A DNA stretch of 59,169 nt from Chthoniobacterales bacterium (GCA_026418675.1 JAOAAX010000012.1:1-59169), one strand, 5' to 3'; shown: positions 45,663-55,666, counted from the first letter of the stretch. Program-made: numbers and translations. The notes: generated by a model not told the origin, from the letters alone.

Positions 45663-46349
45663 TTAGGTGGCGCGTTTGTTTCCAAAAAGGCGGAGGTGGA
45701 GGCGGTCGCAAAAACGGCAACCGGTATTTTTGCAGAAATCCACGAGCCAATCGAGGGATGAGAGGGATTGGGGTGAGCGGGATTCTGGCATGAGGAAGAT
45801 TCTGTGGGGAGGGATGTCGGGGAATTGTTGTTGGGTGAAATTGAGGGCTTCCAGGGCGTCGGTAGGGGAGGAGACTACGAACTTGAGCTGTGTGTGATAA
45901 GTGTTGAGCCATTGACGTATGGAATCTAGATTAATTCGTCTTTTTTCATGTTTTTTGCTCCAGGGGCCAGCGGAGGATGGTGGGGTGGAGTTGGAGAGTT
46001 TAGGGCTGACGGAGGCGAGGTCGCAGCAGATGCCGTCTGGTGGAATAGTGCCTGCGGTTTCGATGGTGATGTGTTTGCCGAGGCGGTGGAGCTCTGCAGC
46101 GAGGGTGTGGATATTTTTAGCAATCATTGGCTCGCCGCCTGTGAGGACGCAATGGTGTGCAGGGAAAGAGACAACTTTATCTATAATTTGTTCAATGGTC
46201 CATGGGGAGCCTTTTGGGTGCCAGGATGCGTATGGGGTATCGCACCAGGAGCAGCGGAGGTTGCAGCCGGAGGTGCGGATGAAGACGGATGGGACGCCGA
46301 CAAGTTCTCCTTCGCCCTGGAGGGAGTAGAAGATTTCGGCTATGTGCAT
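45663..46349 (-). CDS. queE: 7-carboxy-7-deazaguanine synthase
   Basis: Radical SAM enzyme that turns CPH4 into CDG. 228 residues; begins MHIAEIFYSLQGEGELVGVPS with the QueE-type cluster motif C29-x3-C33-x2-C36 (SGCNLRCSWCDTPY), then VLTGGEPMI. It overlaps queC by ten bases and is followed by queD after four, so QueC-QueE-QueD are made from one message. Confidence 0.95.
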   Translation of the reverse strand: MHIAEIFYSLQGEGELVGVPSVFIRTSGCNLRCSWCDTPYASWHPKGSPWTIEQIIDKVVSFPAHHCVLTGGEPMIAKNIHTLAAELHRLGKHITIETAGTIPPDGICCDLASVSPKLSNSTPPSSAGPWSKKHEKRRINLDSIRQWLNTYHTQLKFVVSSPTDALEALNFTQQQFPDIPPHRIFLMPESRSPQSLSSLDWLVDFCKNTGCRFCDRLHLRLFGNKRAT

Positions 46350-47032
46350 GGGGTTGGTTTAGGGGGTATGGGGGGAGTTTTGAGGTAGTGGGTTGGGTCT
46401 GGGAGGTTTGCTTTGAGGAAGGCTTCGCGACGTTCGATGCAGGTGCCGCATTCGCCGCAATGGATTTCGCCGCCGACGTAGCAGGACCAAGTTTTGGAGA
46501 AGTCCACGCCAAGTTGTGCGCCGCGTTTTGCGATGGCAGTTTTGTCCATGCCGACGAAAGGACGGAGGAGGCGGATGTTTGCGTAGGTTCCGAGGCGGAT
46601 GGCTTCCTGCATGGCTTGGAGGAAGGTTTCCCTGCAATCGGGGTAAATTGCGTGGTCGCCGGAATGAGCGGCGATGACGAGTGTATCGCAGCCGTGGCTT
46701 TCTGCGAGGCCTGCGGCGATGGAGAGGAAGATGCCATTTCGGAAGGGGACGACAGTTTGGCGCATGGTCTGTTCTTCGTAGTGGCCTTTTGGGATTTCGC
46801 CGCCGCCGAGTAGGAGGTGGGAGGAGAAGAATTGACCGATGAAAGGGAGGTCGAGGAGGAGGAAGGGGAGGTTGAGGTTTTGGGCGTGCCAGCGTGCGAA
46901 GGGGATTTCGCGTGCGTTGTGTTTGGAGCCGTAGTTGAATGATATGACGAGTGTGGCTTCTTGGCGGGAGGCGGTGTCGTAAAGGGCGGTGACGGAATCC
47001 ATGCCGCCGCTGACGAGGACGGCAGCTTTCAT
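46340..47032 (-). CDS. queC: 7-cyano-7-deazaguanine synthase
   Basis: QueC uses ATP and ammonia to make preQ0 from CDG. The start is ATG 47032 (MKAAVLVSGGMDSVTALYD; 230 residues) with the PP-loop SGGMDS at 8-13. The zinc-binding cluster near the C-terminus is in CYVGGEIHCGECGTC. The ATG overlaps the stop of the upstream RHH-like gene (ATGA), so translation is coupled to it. The 22 codons open upstream are Pro-rich and belong to the neighbour's overlap. Confidence 0.95.
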   Translation of the reverse strand: MKAAVLVSGGMDSVTALYDTASRQEATLVISFNYGSKHNAREIPFARWHAQNLNLPFLLLDLPFIGQFFSSHLLLGGGEIPKGHYEEQTMRQTVVPFRNGIFLSIAAGLAESHGCDTLVIAAHSGDHAIYPDCRETFLQAMQEAIRLGTYANIRLLRPFVGMDKTAIAKRGAQLGVDFSKTWSCYVGGEIHCGECGTCIERREAFLKANLPDPTHYLKTPPIPPKPTPCT

Positions 47033-48012
47033 GGGGTTTGAGTTGGGGGAGGGGGTTGGGGTTTGGGGTGGGTTTGTTCGGCGGAATTTTGGAACCAAGG
47101 GGCGAGTTCTTTTTCGAGGGCAGAATCTATAATTTCTTTGTGGGATTTGCCGGTTGCTTGGCGAATGGCTTCGATGGCCTGGTAGTAGGCTTCGCGGATG
47201 ATGACGGTGTAGCGACGCCAGCCGTCGGGGATTCCGATTTGGCTTGGGAGGCGACCTTCGCGTGGGATGATGCGCTTACGACCGCCACGCGCGTTGATGA
47301 AGCTGAGGGAGGCGCCGGCGAGGCGTGCGACTTCTTGGCAATAGGTGAGGAATTGGGTTTTAGTAGCGAACTCAATGAAATGGGGGAGCCGGTTGGTCAT
47401 ACCTTTGTAGGTGATGAGGGCTGGTTGGTCGTCGGAGGGTGTTTCGGGGCGTGCGGCGCTGGCTTTGGCGCCGTCGAACCAACGGAAGGAAGCGACAAGT
47501 TTTCCTGTGAAGGGGGCGGTGGGGTCTGGCTTCAGGAAGGCAGCGTGTTGGGGCAAGGAATCGGTTGGAGATTTTGGGTTCTGAGTGGGAGTTGGGTGTG
47601 GAGGTTGATTGGGGAAGGTGAGTGGAGTTGAGGAAGGAGTTTGTAGGGGAGGGAGATTTGGGAGGGAGGTTTGGAGAGGAGGTTGTTGGGTAGTAGTAGG
47701 GGGACTTATGGGGAAAGATGGTGTGGGAGGTTGGGTGAGAGAAGGGGGGAGGGGTTGGTTTGTTGTTGGTGGTGGTGTATGGGGGGGGGGTGTAGGGGAG
47801 GCAGGGAGTTGGAGTTGGGATGATGATTGAAATTGGATTTTCTGATCTTTTTTATTTTTTTGCGGAGTGGTTGAAGGTGTAGTCGAGGTGGGGTTTGAAG
47901 TGGAAGGATTTTGCTGTTGGTTGGTGGTGGGAGGGGGTTGAGTTTGCGGTGGGTTTGCGTTGAGCATAGCGGCGAAGCCGCCTGCGAGTTTGGACTTTTT
48001 TGGAGGGGCCAT
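47029..48012 (-). CDS. Proline-rich protein with C-terminal ribbon-helix-helix-like domain, ParA partner candidate
   Basis: 327 residues from ATG 48012 (MAPPKKSKLAGGFAAML), 16 bases after the parA stop. Residues about 20-190 are low-complexity Pro/Gln/Thr/Ser. A conserved-looking block follows (about 195-275, with GKLVASFRWFDGAKASAA and FATKTQFLTYCQEVA). The end contains RRYTVIIREAYYQAIEAIRQ and GKSHKEIIDSALEKEL, a strand plus two helices as in ribbon-helix-helix DNA-binding domains. A basic N-terminus next to ParA is what ParA-stimulating peptides look like (compare ParG, or the N-terminal tail of ParB). Thus a centromere-binding or adaptor role is plausible but inferred. No ParB-type domain is present. 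Confidence 0.6.
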   Translation of the reverse strand: MAPPKKSKLAGGFAAMLNANPPQTQPPPTTNQQQNPSTSNPTSTTPSTTPQKNKKDQKIQFQSSSQLQLPASPTPPPHTPPPTTNQPLPPSLTQPPTPSFPISPPTTTQQPPLQTSLPNLPPLQTPSSTPLTFPNQPPHPTPTQNPKSPTDSLPQHAAFLKPDPTAPFTGKLVASFRWFDGAKASAARPETPSDDQPALITYKGMTNRLPHFIEFATKTQFLTYCQEVARLAGASLSFINARGGRKRIIPREGRLPSQIGIPDGWRRYTVIIREAYYQAIEAIRQATGKSHKEIIDSALEKELAPWFQNSAEQTHPKPQPPPPTQTP

Positions 48013-48028
48013 GGTGGGGAATGGGGGG

Positions 48029-48817
48029 TTAGAATTTTTCTTGGATTTCGAGGCAGAGTTTGCGGAAGTCTTCGGCGACGGGGCTTGAGGGTGCGTAGCG
48101 GAAGATGTCGTTTCCGGTAGCTGGGGCTTCGCCAATAGTGACGGTGTCGCGTATAGTGGAGGAGAGGACAGCATTGCCGAAGTGTTGGCGGAGTTGGGAG
48201 GCAGCCATTTTGGAGAGGTTTGTGCGTGGGTCGTAGAAGGTGAGGATGATTCCGTTGAGGTGGAGGTTTGTGTTGATGCCGCCCTTGCGTGCGAGCTCGA
48301 TGGTGCGGAGGAGTTGAGTTACGCCTGCGACACTGAGAAAATCGGCGCGGACGGGAGCGATGAGTGCGTTGGCTGCGGCGAGGCCGTTGATGACGGCGGC
48401 GTTGACGGTGGGTGGGTTGTCGAGGAGGATGTAGTCGTAATTTTTTCTGACGGGTTGGAGAGCGTTGCGGAGGCGGAAGACGTGGTCTGGCTCGTGGGCA
48501 ATTTCTCGGTCTATAGCTGCGAGGTCGATGGAACCTGGGAGGACGTGGAGGCAACCGCCGGAATTTGTGTAGGGGCCGGAGATGTCCACTGCAGGTAAGT
48601 TTGAGTGCCAGCTGTTGGGGGATTGTGTGAGGAGTTCGTAGGAGGTGATGGGGGGATTTTGGACGCCGAGAGAGAGGGCGAGGTTGTTTTGTGGATCGAG
48701 GTCAATGGCCAGGACACGGTGGCCGAGGCGAGCGAGTCCTGCGCTGGTGTTTGCGGCGCAAGTGGTTTTGCCGGTTCCGCCTTTTTGGATGAAGAAGGTG
48801 ATTATTTTTGCGGGCAT
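48029..48817 (-). CDS. ParA/Soj-type partition ATPase
   Basis: 262 residues. Deviant Walker A KGGTGKTT at 12-19 in FFIQKGGTGKTTCAAN, Walker A' LAIDLDPQNN and Walker B YILLDNPPTVN place it in the ParA/MinD superfamily, on the ParA/Soj side (no C-terminal amphipathic MinD helix). Such ATPases bind DNA when ATP-loaded and position chromosomes, plasmids or protein clusters. It heads the minus-strand unit parA-RHH-queC-queE-queD. The 173 bases to the divergent mdh gene should hold its promoter. No parB or parS-like motif was noticed. Confidence 0.9.
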   Translation of the reverse strand: MPAKIITFFIQKGGTGKTTCAANTSAGLARLGHRVLAIDLDPQNNLALSLGVQNPPITSYELLTQSPNSWHSNLPAVDISGPYTNSGGCLHVLPGSIDLAAIDREIAHEPDHVFRLRNALQPVRKNYDYILLDNPPTVNAAVINGLAAANALIAPVRADFLSVAGVTQLLRTIELARKGGINTNLHLNGIILTFYDPRTNLSKMAASQLRQHFGNAVLSSTIRDTVTIGEAPATGNDIFRYAPSSPVAEDFRKLCLEIQEKF

Positions 48818-48990
48818 CCGCGTTTTTTTTTGGAGGATATTAACTGGAATGGATGGGGTAGCAAGAGGAAGGTCGGGAGGTGGGTTTGTGTTGGATGAGT
48901 GGTGGTGGAAGGATTAAGGAGTTTGTGGGCGTTAATTGAAGGTGGATTTGTTTTGCCTGTGGCTGTGGATGGTGCAAGAATGCAGTGGTT

Positions 48991-49980
48991 ATGACCATGA
49001 AAAGAGCGATTCGAGTAGCAGTAACAGGTGCGGCTGGGCAGATTGGGTATTCTTTGTTGTTTCGGATAGCTTCTGGTTCGATGTTTGGGATGGATCAGCC
49101 GGTGATTTTGCAACTTTTGGAGATACCGGTGGAGAAAGCGATGAAGGCATTGGAGGGTGTGGCGATGGAGCTGGATGACTGTGCGTTTCCGCTTTTGCAT
49201 GGGATGGTTTTAACGGATGATCCACGGAAGGCGTTTGATGGGGCGAATTGGTGTTTGTTGGTTGGATCGAAGCCGCGTGGGCCTGGGATGGAACGAGCGG
49301 ACTTGTTGCAGGAGAATGGGAAGATTTTTGTGGAGCAAGGGCGTGTGATAGACGAGGTGGCAGCGGAGGATGTGCGGGTGGTGGTGGTTGGGAATCCTGC
49401 GAATACGAATTGTATGATTGCTGCGAGGAGTGCACGGCGGTTGCCTGCGGAGAGGTTCTCTGCGATGGTGCGATTGGATCAGAACCGGGCACAGACGCAG
49501 CTTGCAAAGAAGGCAGGTGTGCTGGTGAGTGAGGTGACGGAAATTTATATTTATGGGAATCATAGTCCGACGATGTTTCCTGCGTTTGGGCATGCGAAGA
49601 TTGGAGGGCGGCCAGCGGTAGAAGTGATTGGAGATCGGGGCTGGTTGGAAGGGGAATTTTGCGAAGTGGTTGGGAAACGTGGTGCAGCAATTATCGCGGC
49701 GCGAGGGGCATCCTCCGCAGCATCTGCTGCGAATGCGCTTGTGGACCATGTGAGGGATTTGTGCACACCTGGGAAGGTGCATAGCATAGCCGTGAAGTCG
49801 AATGGTGCCTATGGTTTTCACCCGGATGTGTGGGCTGGTTTGCCTGTGCGGACGACGACTCCTGGTAGCTATGAGGTGGTGCTTGGGTTTGAGATGGATG
49901 ATTTTGCGAGGAAGAAGCTTGAGGTTACGAATCGGGAGCTTGTAGAGGAGATGGAGACAGTGAAGGCGATGCTTGGCTGA
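48991..49980 (+). CDS. mdh: Malate dehydrogenase (NAD-type, cytosolic-like)
   Basis: 329 residues from ATG 48991 ([22 protein letters not shown]-binding GxxGxxG at 13-19). Conserved: [11 protein letters not shown] (substrate-side Asp), [15 protein letters not shown] (the mobile loop with Arg), [11 protein letters not shown], and the catalytic His in [10 protein letters not shown]. It oxidises malate to oxaloacetate and, with sucAB at 14-18 kb, belongs to the citric acid cycle. The stop codon overlaps the start of the next gene (TGATG). Confidence 0.96.
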   Translation: MTMKRAIRVAVTGAAGQIGYSLLFRIASGSMFGMDQPVILQLLEIPVEKAMKALEGVAMELDDCAFPLLHGMVLTDDPRKAFDGANWCLLVGSKPRGPGMERADLLQENGKIFVEQGRVIDEVAAEDVRVVVVGNPANTNCMIAARSARRLPAERFSAMVRLDQNRAQTQLAKKAGVLVSEVTEIYIYGNHSPTMFPAFGHAKIGGRPAVEVIGDRGWLEGEFCEVVGKRGAAIIAARGASSAASAANALVDHVRDLCTPGKVHSIAVKSNGAYGFHPDVWAGLPVRTTTPGSYEVVLGFEMDDFARKKLEVTNRELVEEMETVKAMLG

Positions 49981-50525
49981 TGGGTGGAGGGGGAGGGAGG
50001 GGCGAATTGAGTGCGGGTTTGGTGGTGGAGTGGGGGAGCCGGCCAAGGGTGGGATGTGGGTTGCATGTGGTGTTGGTGGAGCCAGAGATTCCGCCGAACA
50101 CAGGGAATATAGCACGGCTTTGTTTAGCGAGCGGAGCGCAGTTGCATTTAATTGAACCATTGGGTTTTTCTTTGGATGATCGGGCATTGCGTCGCGCGGG
50201 AATGGATTATTGGGAGGAGTGTAGGGTGAAAGTTTGGCCTTCGTGGCAAGGATGGGTTGAGGCGCATCCGGGTGTGAGGTTTTGGCTTTTTACAACGAAA
50301 GGGAGTGTGGCTCACTGGGATGCTCCTTTTCGGGTTGGGGATGCGCTAGTTTTTGGGAGGGAGACGCGTGGGCTGCCACAATGGCTTTTGGATGCGAACC
50401 GTGAGTGGTTGTTAAGGATTCCGATGGTTGAGGGTGCGAGGAGCTTGAATTTAGCGACTGCTGTGGGTATTGCGCTGTATGAGGCTTGGCGTGTTTGCCT
50501 CGCAACTGAGAAGGAAAGAGTATAA
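49980..50525 (+). CDS. trmL: tRNA (cytidine/uridine-2'-O-)-methyltransferase TrmL
   Basis: SPOUT-class enzyme that 2'-O-methylates the wobble base of some tRNAs. The family start LHVVLVEPEIPPNTGNIARL begins at residue 28, and the SAM-knot motifs LVFGRETRGLP and IPMVEGARSLNLATAVGIALYEAW are intact. The first 27 residues are Gly-rich and not part of the family. Either the ATG overlapping the mdh stop is used with a short extension, or translation starts at TTG 50061. The downstream tRNA genes lie on the opposite strand. Confidence 0.9.
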   Translation: MGGGGGRGELSAGLVVEWGSRPRVGCGLHVVLVEPEIPPNTGNIARLCLASGAQLHLIEPLGFSLDDRALRRAGMDYWEECRVKVWPSWQGWVEAHPGVRFWLFTTKGSVAHWDAPFRVGDALVFGRETRGLPQWLLDANREWLLRIPMVEGARSLNLATAVGIALYEAWRVCLATEKERV

Positions 50526-50653
50526 GGGGTGTGAGACGGCCTGTTTGCAGTGTGTGTGTCGGAGGTTGGCTAGTTGGAAGAGGTGGATTTGAAGGGAAGT
50601 TTGTAAAGCTGACAAGAAAATCGAAAAAAATTTTTTGTCCAGGAATCGATTGG

Positions 50654-50727
50654 TCGGGGCGACAGGATTCGAACCTGCGACCTCGTGGTCCCAAACCACG
50701 CGCTCTACCAAGCTAAGCTACGCCCCG
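50654..50727 (-). tRNA. tRNA-Pro(TGG)
   Basis: Acceptor CGGGGCG/CGCCCCG, anticodon loop TTTGGGA (anticodon TGG), T-arm GCAGG-TTCGAAT-CCTGT. Discriminator A; CCA not encoded. First from the left of three tRNA genes on the minus strand. Confidence 0.96.
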
Positions 50728-50756
50728 AAGGAAGGGACCTCGGGGAAAAGAAATGG

Positions 50757-50827
50757 CTGCCCGACTAGGATTCGAACCTAGAACCACGGCTCCAAAGGCC
50801 GGTGTGTTACCATTACACCATCGGGCA
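50757..50827 (-). tRNA. tRNA-Gln(TTG)
   Basis: Acceptor TGCCCGA/TCGGGCA, D-arm with GGTGTAATGGTAACAC, anticodon stem CGGC/GCCG around CTTTGGA (anticodon TTG), T-arm CTAGG-TTCGAAT-CCTAG. The weak first acceptor pair (U-A) is characteristic of tRNA-Gln. Confidence 0.96.
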
Positions 50828-50984
50828 AGCGGGCAAAAAAGATTAAGCTAATCTGGGGGAGTTGTCAATGAGTGAGGTTGCTCAGAATGGAAAGGTAAGA
50901 GGGGAAGGTAGTAGTTAGGGAAAAGGCGGGAGCAGTTATTTTAGACAATTAGGTAATTTAGAAAAAGGAGTTATGAGTAAAGAA

Positions 50985-51056
50985 TGCGCCCCCAGGGATT
51001 CGAACCCTGAACCTAGAGATTAAGAGTCTCCTGCTCTACCGTTGAGCTAGAGGCGC
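50985..51056 (-). tRNA. tRNA-Lys(CTT)
   Basis: Acceptor GCGCCTC/GGGGCGC with one T-G pair, D-arm AGCTCAACGGTAGAGC, anticodon loop CTCTTAA (anticodon CTT), T-arm CAGGG-TTCGAAT-CCCTG, discriminator A. Confidence 0.93.
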
Positions 51057-51254
51057 AAGTATTTTAATTTTAGGGATTGAGGGAGTGTTTTGCAAGAGTG
51101 GTGAGGGAGGGTCGGTAGTCGGCTTGAGGGTAATTTTGGATTAGGAGATACGAAAATTTTGGATGAGGATTGAGCTCTGTTATTTTGAACTGTGATGGAT
51201 AAGAAAAAAAAAGAGGCTTGAGGTTGGGGTTGAGGTTGAGGAGGGTTTTGAGGT

Positions 51255-53438
51255 GTGAGGAGGAGTAAACGAAATAAGGGTAGAGGCGAAGGAGGAGAGG
51301 TGGCTGCACCGGAGGATGGATTGAGTTTAGAGGAGCGTGTGAGCGAGTTGTTGCATGAGGCATTAGCGGCGTCGGAAATAGCGAACTTGCTTGGGTTAGG
51401 GTGGGAGGAGCGAAAGGGGCTGAGAAATCTGTTGGAGAAGATGGAGGGGGAGGGGGTTGTAGTGAAGGTGAGAGGAGGGAAATATGTGCTTGCAGAGGAT
51501 GCGGATTTGGTTGTTGGGCGGATTCAGTTTTTTTCGTCTGGTGGAGGGCGTGTGGAAGGAGGGAAGAGGGGAGAGGTTTTCATTCGTGCAGAGGATACAG
51601 GGACTGCATTGCCAGGGGATGTGGTTGTGGTGAGGGTTTTCCCTGGTAGTAGAGGGATGGGAGGGCGATTGGAGGGGCGGGTGATTCGAGTGAAGGAGCG
51701 GCGGAGGATGGAGGTAGTGGGGACGTTGCAGCGGACGGAGCGGTTTTGGTATGTGGTGGCAGACGAACCTGGATTTGTTCATAACGTTTGTGTGCTGGAA
51801 CCGGGTGCGGGGAGTGTTTTGGCTCGGCCTGGGGATCGGGTGGTGGCGAAGGTGGAGGCGTGGCCGAATCGACATGTGAATCCGGAAGGGCGGATTGTGG
51901 AAGTGCTGGGAAGGGGCGGGGATGCGGATGTTGAGCTGCGAGCGTTGATAAGGAGGTATGGGTTGGCGGGGGATTTTCCGGAGGAGGTTGAGGAGGAAGC
52001 ACGTCGGGTAGCGGAAGAGGGAGTTGCGGCGAGGAAGGAGAAGCGGATGGATTGCAGAGAAGATTTTGTTTTTACAATTGACCCGGAGGATGCCCGGGAT
52101 TTCGACGATGCAATTTGCGTGGAGAGGGAAGGGGATGGTTGGCGGGTGGCGGTGCACATTGCGGATGTTGCTCATTATGTGCGGCCACGGTCGGCTTTGG
52201 ATCGGGAGGCGCAGCGGCGAGGGAATAGTGTGTATTTGCCGCAGCGAGTGATTCCGATGTTACCAGTAGCATTAAGCAATGGGATTTGTAGTTTGCGGCC
52301 TGGAGAGGATCGTTTTGCGTTTTCGGTGTTTGCGAAGGTGGACAGGAGTGGGAAAGTTCTGGAGGTAAAATTTGCCAAGACGTTGATACGAAGCAGGGAG
52401 AGGTTGACTTATCGAGAAGCAAAGGAATTGTTGGAGGGAAAGGAGCAGACAGAAATTGGGCGGCGGCTGCGGATAGCTTGGGAGGTAGCGGCTGTTTTGC
52501 GGAGGAAGCGAATGAAGGAGGGTGCGCTAGATTTGGACATACCGGAGGTAAAAGTCTATTTTGGGGAGGATGGGAAGCCTGAGAGGATTGAGCGGGTGGA
52601 GAATGATATTTCGCATCAGTTAATTGAGGAGTTGATGTTGTTGGCGAATGAAGAGGTGGCAAAATTTTTGCGAAGGAGGAATCAAGCTGTGATCTACCGG
52701 GTGCATGAGGCGCCGGATGAGGAGAAGTTGAAGGAGTTTCGGGAGGTATTGCTAGATTATGGAGTGAAGTGCGGAGATTTGAGCCATAGGCGGGAAATGT
52801 GTCGGCTATTAGAGCGGTTGCGGGGGCATCCGCATGAGGATTTGTTGAAGGTTGGACTGTTGCGAAGTTTGAAGAGGGCGTGTTATTCGGAAAAGCCAGT
52901 CGGCCACTATGGCTTAGCGAAAGGAGATTACCTACACTTTACAAGTCCAATTCGGCGTTATGCGGATCTAGTAGCGCATCGAGCGCTGGAGCGGCAGTTG
53001 GGATTCGTGCGGAGTGGACCTGATGCACGGGGTTTGGCAAAGCTAGCCGAGCATTTGTCGGAGACGGAGCGAGTGGCCGCAGAAGCGGAGCGAGAAGCGT
53101 TGAAGCGAGCGAAGATTGAGTTTTTCCGACATGAATTGGAACGACGGACGGGGAGGGTATTTCGTACGAGGGTGATAGAGGTTCGGAACTATGGGCTTGT
53201 TGTGGAATTGGTAGAGGAGCTGCAGATGGGGTTAGTGCACGTTTCGGAGATTGAAGGGGATTTTTTTGTCTATGATCGGGCAAAAGGGGAGCTTATTGGG
53301 CGAAGGAGCCGTCGGCGGTTTTTCGTTGGGCAGGAGTTGGATGTGGTAGTTAGTCGGGTGGACTTTTATAAACAACAAGTGGATTTTGTGCCGGTAGGAA
53401 AAGAGGATGGGAACAGAAAGAGAAAGAAGAAAGGGTGA
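51255..53438 (+). CDS. rnr: Ribonuclease R
   Basis: 727 residues from a GTG start; 3'-5' exoribonuclease of the RNB family that degrades structured RNA. Order: basic N-terminus, winged-helix region (about 25-75), two cold-shock domains (about 75-235), the RNB catalytic domain beginning with FTIDPEDARDFDDAI (the four metal-binding Asp) and including HFTSPIRRYADLVAHRAL, and a C-terminal S1 domain (about 640-720, GRVFRTRVIEVRNYGLVVEL). The short basic tail (RKRKKK) is typical of RNase R. The 198-base upstream gap after tRNA-Lys should carry the promoter. Confidence 0.95.
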   Translation: MRRSKRNKGRGEGGEVAAPEDGLSLEERVSELLHEALAASEIANLLGLGWEERKGLRNLLEKMEGEGVVVKVRGGKYVLAEDADLVVGRIQFFSSGGGRVEGGKRGEVFIRAEDTGTALPGDVVVVRVFPGSRGMGGRLEGRVIRVKERRRMEVVGTLQRTERFWYVVADEPGFVHNVCVLEPGAGSVLARPGDRVVAKVEAWPNRHVNPEGRIVEVLGRGGDADVELRALIRRYGLAGDFPEEVEEEARRVAEEGVAARKEKRMDCREDFVFTIDPEDARDFDDAICVEREGDGWRVAVHIADVAHYVRPRSALDREAQRRGNSVYLPQRVIPMLPVALSNGICSLRPGEDRFAFSVFAKVDRSGKVLEVKFAKTLIRSRERLTYREAKELLEGKEQTEIGRRLRIAWEVAAVLRRKRMKEGALDLDIPEVKVYFGEDGKPERIERVENDISHQLIEELMLLANEEVAKFLRRRNQAVIYRVHEAPDEEKLKEFREVLLDYGVKCGDLSHRREMCRLLERLRGHPHEDLLKVGLLRSLKRACYSEKPVGHYGLAKGDYLHFTSPIRRYADLVAHRALERQLGFVRSGPDARGLAKLAEHLSETERVAAEAEREALKRAKIEFFRHELERRTGRVFRTRVIEVRNYGLVVELVEELQMGLVHVSEIEGDFFVYDRAKGELIGRRSRRRFFVGQELDVVVSRVDFYKQQVDFVPVGKEDGNRKRKKKG

Positions 53439-53460
53439 AGTTTTTCTGGTGGAATTTTCC

Positions 53461-55647
53461 TTAAGTTTTGAATTTTGCAACGAGGGTTTGGAGGGATTCT
53501 GCCAATTTTGTGAGTTCTTTTGCGCTTGCTTCGGTTTGAGCGGCACCAGAGGCGATTTGTGAGGAGGAGGCGCTTGTGTTGTTTATGCTTTCAGTAGATT
53601 TTTGGGTTTCGGTGGCGGCTTTTTGAGCATTTTTAGCGAGGAGGTTTGTGGAATCGGAGATTTTAGTGGCGGTTCTAGCAAGCTCGGAGGTTGTGGCGTT
53701 TTGTTGCTCGACAGCGGCAGCGATGTTTTGAGCGATCTGGCTGATTTGAGAGATGACGGAAGAAATTTTTTCAATAGTTGAGACGGCGGATTGAATAGCG
53801 GATTGGATACTTCCGATTTGGGACGCGATTTGGGAAGTTGCCTCAGCGGTTTGGCGGGCGAGTTCTTTAACTTCTGCAGCAACGACTGCGAAACCTCGAC
53901 CTGCATCGCCTGCGCTAGCCGCTTCTATGGTGGCGTTGAGTGCGAGTAAACTTGTTTGGGAGGCGATGTTCTCAATCAACTGGACGATTTTGCTGATTTC
54001 TTTTGCTTTTGCCGAAAGTTCCGCCATGACATGAAAAGCATTTTGAGCTTCGGATTCGGCATCTTTAGCAATTTGGGATTCTTGAGAGCAATTTTTGGAG
54101 ACTTCTGTGATGGAGGAATTCATTTCTTCAGCAGAAGAAGCGATAGAGTTAACGGCCTCGGCGATTTTTTGAGTTTCGGCTGCCAAGGCAGAAATTTCCG
54201 CGTAGGATGCTTGTGCAGAGTTTGCAGCGTTTTGAGATTGGGATTTTAAATTTTCTGAATTTTTAGCGATTAGGGTTGAGATGTCACTTAGTTTGAAGGA
54301 AGCTGAGGCGACAGTTTGGGCGTTTTGTTGGATGGTTTTAACGATTGCCTGGAGTTTGGAGAGGAAGGAATTGAGGTGAGTGGAGAGTTCAGCGATTTCG
54401 TCGTTGCCTTTTGTGGGGAGGCGTTTGGTGAGGTCACCTTCGCCTTCGGAGAGGTCTTTAATGAGATCAGAGGTTTGGCGGATTGGATTAGTGATTGTTT
54501 TGGAGAGCCAAGTCCAAATTAAAACGCACAGGAGGATTATTCCAAGACCGACTCCAATTGTAAGAGCTGTAGCCTGGGAATAGGATTCCTCTACTTTCTG
54601 GTTTGCATCTAGAAATTCTTCGTCCCAAGTTCCTGCGCCGAGGATCCATTGGAGGGGTTCGTAGTAAGTAAGGAAAACAGTTTTGATTCGAGGGTAGGGA
54701 TCGCCTGGATTTTGCCAAGGGTAACTTATGGAGGGAAATTCGCCTGGTTTGGCCGACATAGCTAATTTGATGGCTTGCTGGATGAAGTAGTTGCCATTAG
54801 CATCTTTGGAGTTCCAGATATTTTCGCCGTCCCGTTGGCCTTTGTGGGAGATGATGTAGTTTCCTTTTGGATCGAGGACATATACATAGCCCGTCTTTCC
54901 GATGACGGTGTTGAGAATTTTTTGACGGATTCCATCAAATTTTTCTGGAATACCAACGTAGAGGATGCCTTCAACTTTCCCATTAATAATGATGGGATCG
55001 TAGGCAGTTACATACCAGCGATTGACGACAAAAGCTCTTCCGACATAACGTTGACCGGCGAGGCATTTGGCGAGAACGGGATTTGGGGTTCCGTCAGGTT
55101 GGATGACAGGGATGTAGGTTTCAATAGCGCGTTTTTTATCGGCGGTTTCGACATTGGTGGAAATGCGGAGCATGTCCCCCTGTTCATTCATTCTTTGGAA
55201 GAGGGTGGAAGTGACGCCGAGGAGGTGTTTTATGTCATCAACAAGAGGGGAATGTTGAGCTAGGTCGTAATTTTTTTGGATGGTTTTGTTCCCAAGGAGG
55301 ACGGCAGGGAGCTCGACGGTTTTTGTTTCTTTGGAGAATTGGTTTGTTGCGTTCCAAGTAATTTTTTGTGTGGGGTCAATACGGAAGCCTCCGACGTCTG
55401 CGAGGAGAACTTTTGCGACCTCGATATCTGAATTTACTTTATTTTTTTGATTATTCAGTTGGGTATCGAGCGACTCTATTAAATTGAGCAAGATGTTTTG
55501 GTTTTCTTCGAAGTGGTGTTCTAGAGCTTCATGTCGGGTTATTTCGATGGTTTTTTTGTTGAATACGAGGAAGATCGTAAGTGTGATTATAAGAGGTATT
55601 GAGCTGAGGCTAATACCTAGAAGCAGGAGCTTGTTTTGGATTTTCAT
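53461..55647 (-). CDS. Methyl-accepting chemotaxis protein
   Basis: 728 residues. A membrane helix near the N-terminus ([22 protein letters not shown]), then a large periplasmic sensor (about 35-360) of the Cache type, including [19 protein letters not shown] and [21 protein letters not shown] second helix (about 365-390) leads to HAMP ([16 protein letters not shown]) and a cytoplasmic signalling hairpin with the tip [21 protein letters not shown] and [19 protein letters not shown]. No pentapeptide tether for CheR is seen at the C-terminus. It converges with rnr (22-base gap). No che genes are in the window. Confidence 0.95.
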   Translation of the reverse strand: MKIQNKLLLLGISLSSIPLIITLTIFLVFNKKTIEITRHEALEHHFEENQNILLNLIESLDTQLNNQKNKVNSDIEVAKVLLADVGGFRIDPTQKITWNATNQFSKETKTVELPAVLLGNKTIQKNYDLAQHSPLVDDIKHLLGVTSTLFQRMNEQGDMLRISTNVETADKKRAIETYIPVIQPDGTPNPVLAKCLAGQRYVGRAFVVNRWYVTAYDPIIINGKVEGILYVGIPEKFDGIRQKILNTVIGKTGYVYVLDPKGNYIISHKGQRDGENIWNSKDANGNYFIQQAIKLAMSAKPGEFPSISYPWQNPGDPYPRIKTVFLTYYEPLQWILGAGTWDEEFLDANQKVEESYSQATALTIGVGLGIILLCVLIWTWLSKTITNPIRQTSDLIKDLSEGEGDLTKRLPTKGNDEIAELSTHLNSFLSKLQAIVKTIQQNAQTVASASFKLSDISTLIAKNSENLKSQSQNAANSAQASYAEISALAAETQKIAEAVNSIASSAEEMNSSITEVSKNCSQESQIAKDAESEAQNAFHVMAELSAKAKEISKIVQLIENIASQTSLLALNATIEAASAGDAGRGFAVVAAEVKELARQTAEATSQIASQIGSIQSAIQSAVSTIEKISSVISQISQIAQNIAAAVEQQNATTSELARTATKISDSTNLLAKNAQKAATETQKSTESINNTSASSSQIASGAAQTEASAKELTKLAESLQTLVAKFKT

Positions 55648-55666
55648 AGGTCGGAGGTGTTTGGGG

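Noticed and set aside
47560-48000. G/T-rich low-complexity DNA as a repeat or recombination site
   Set aside because: It is explained by the Pro/Thr/Gln-rich coding of the minus-strand protein; no exact repeat unit was found.
47029-48174. Longer reading of the RHH-like protein from 48174
   Set aside because: The extra 54 codons overlap the end of parA; the ATG at 48012 gives a sensible start 16 bases after parA.
50451-50711. Frames overlapping tRNA-Pro (for example with SGRQDSNLRPRGPKPRALPS)
   Set aside because: Spurious translations across a tRNA gene.
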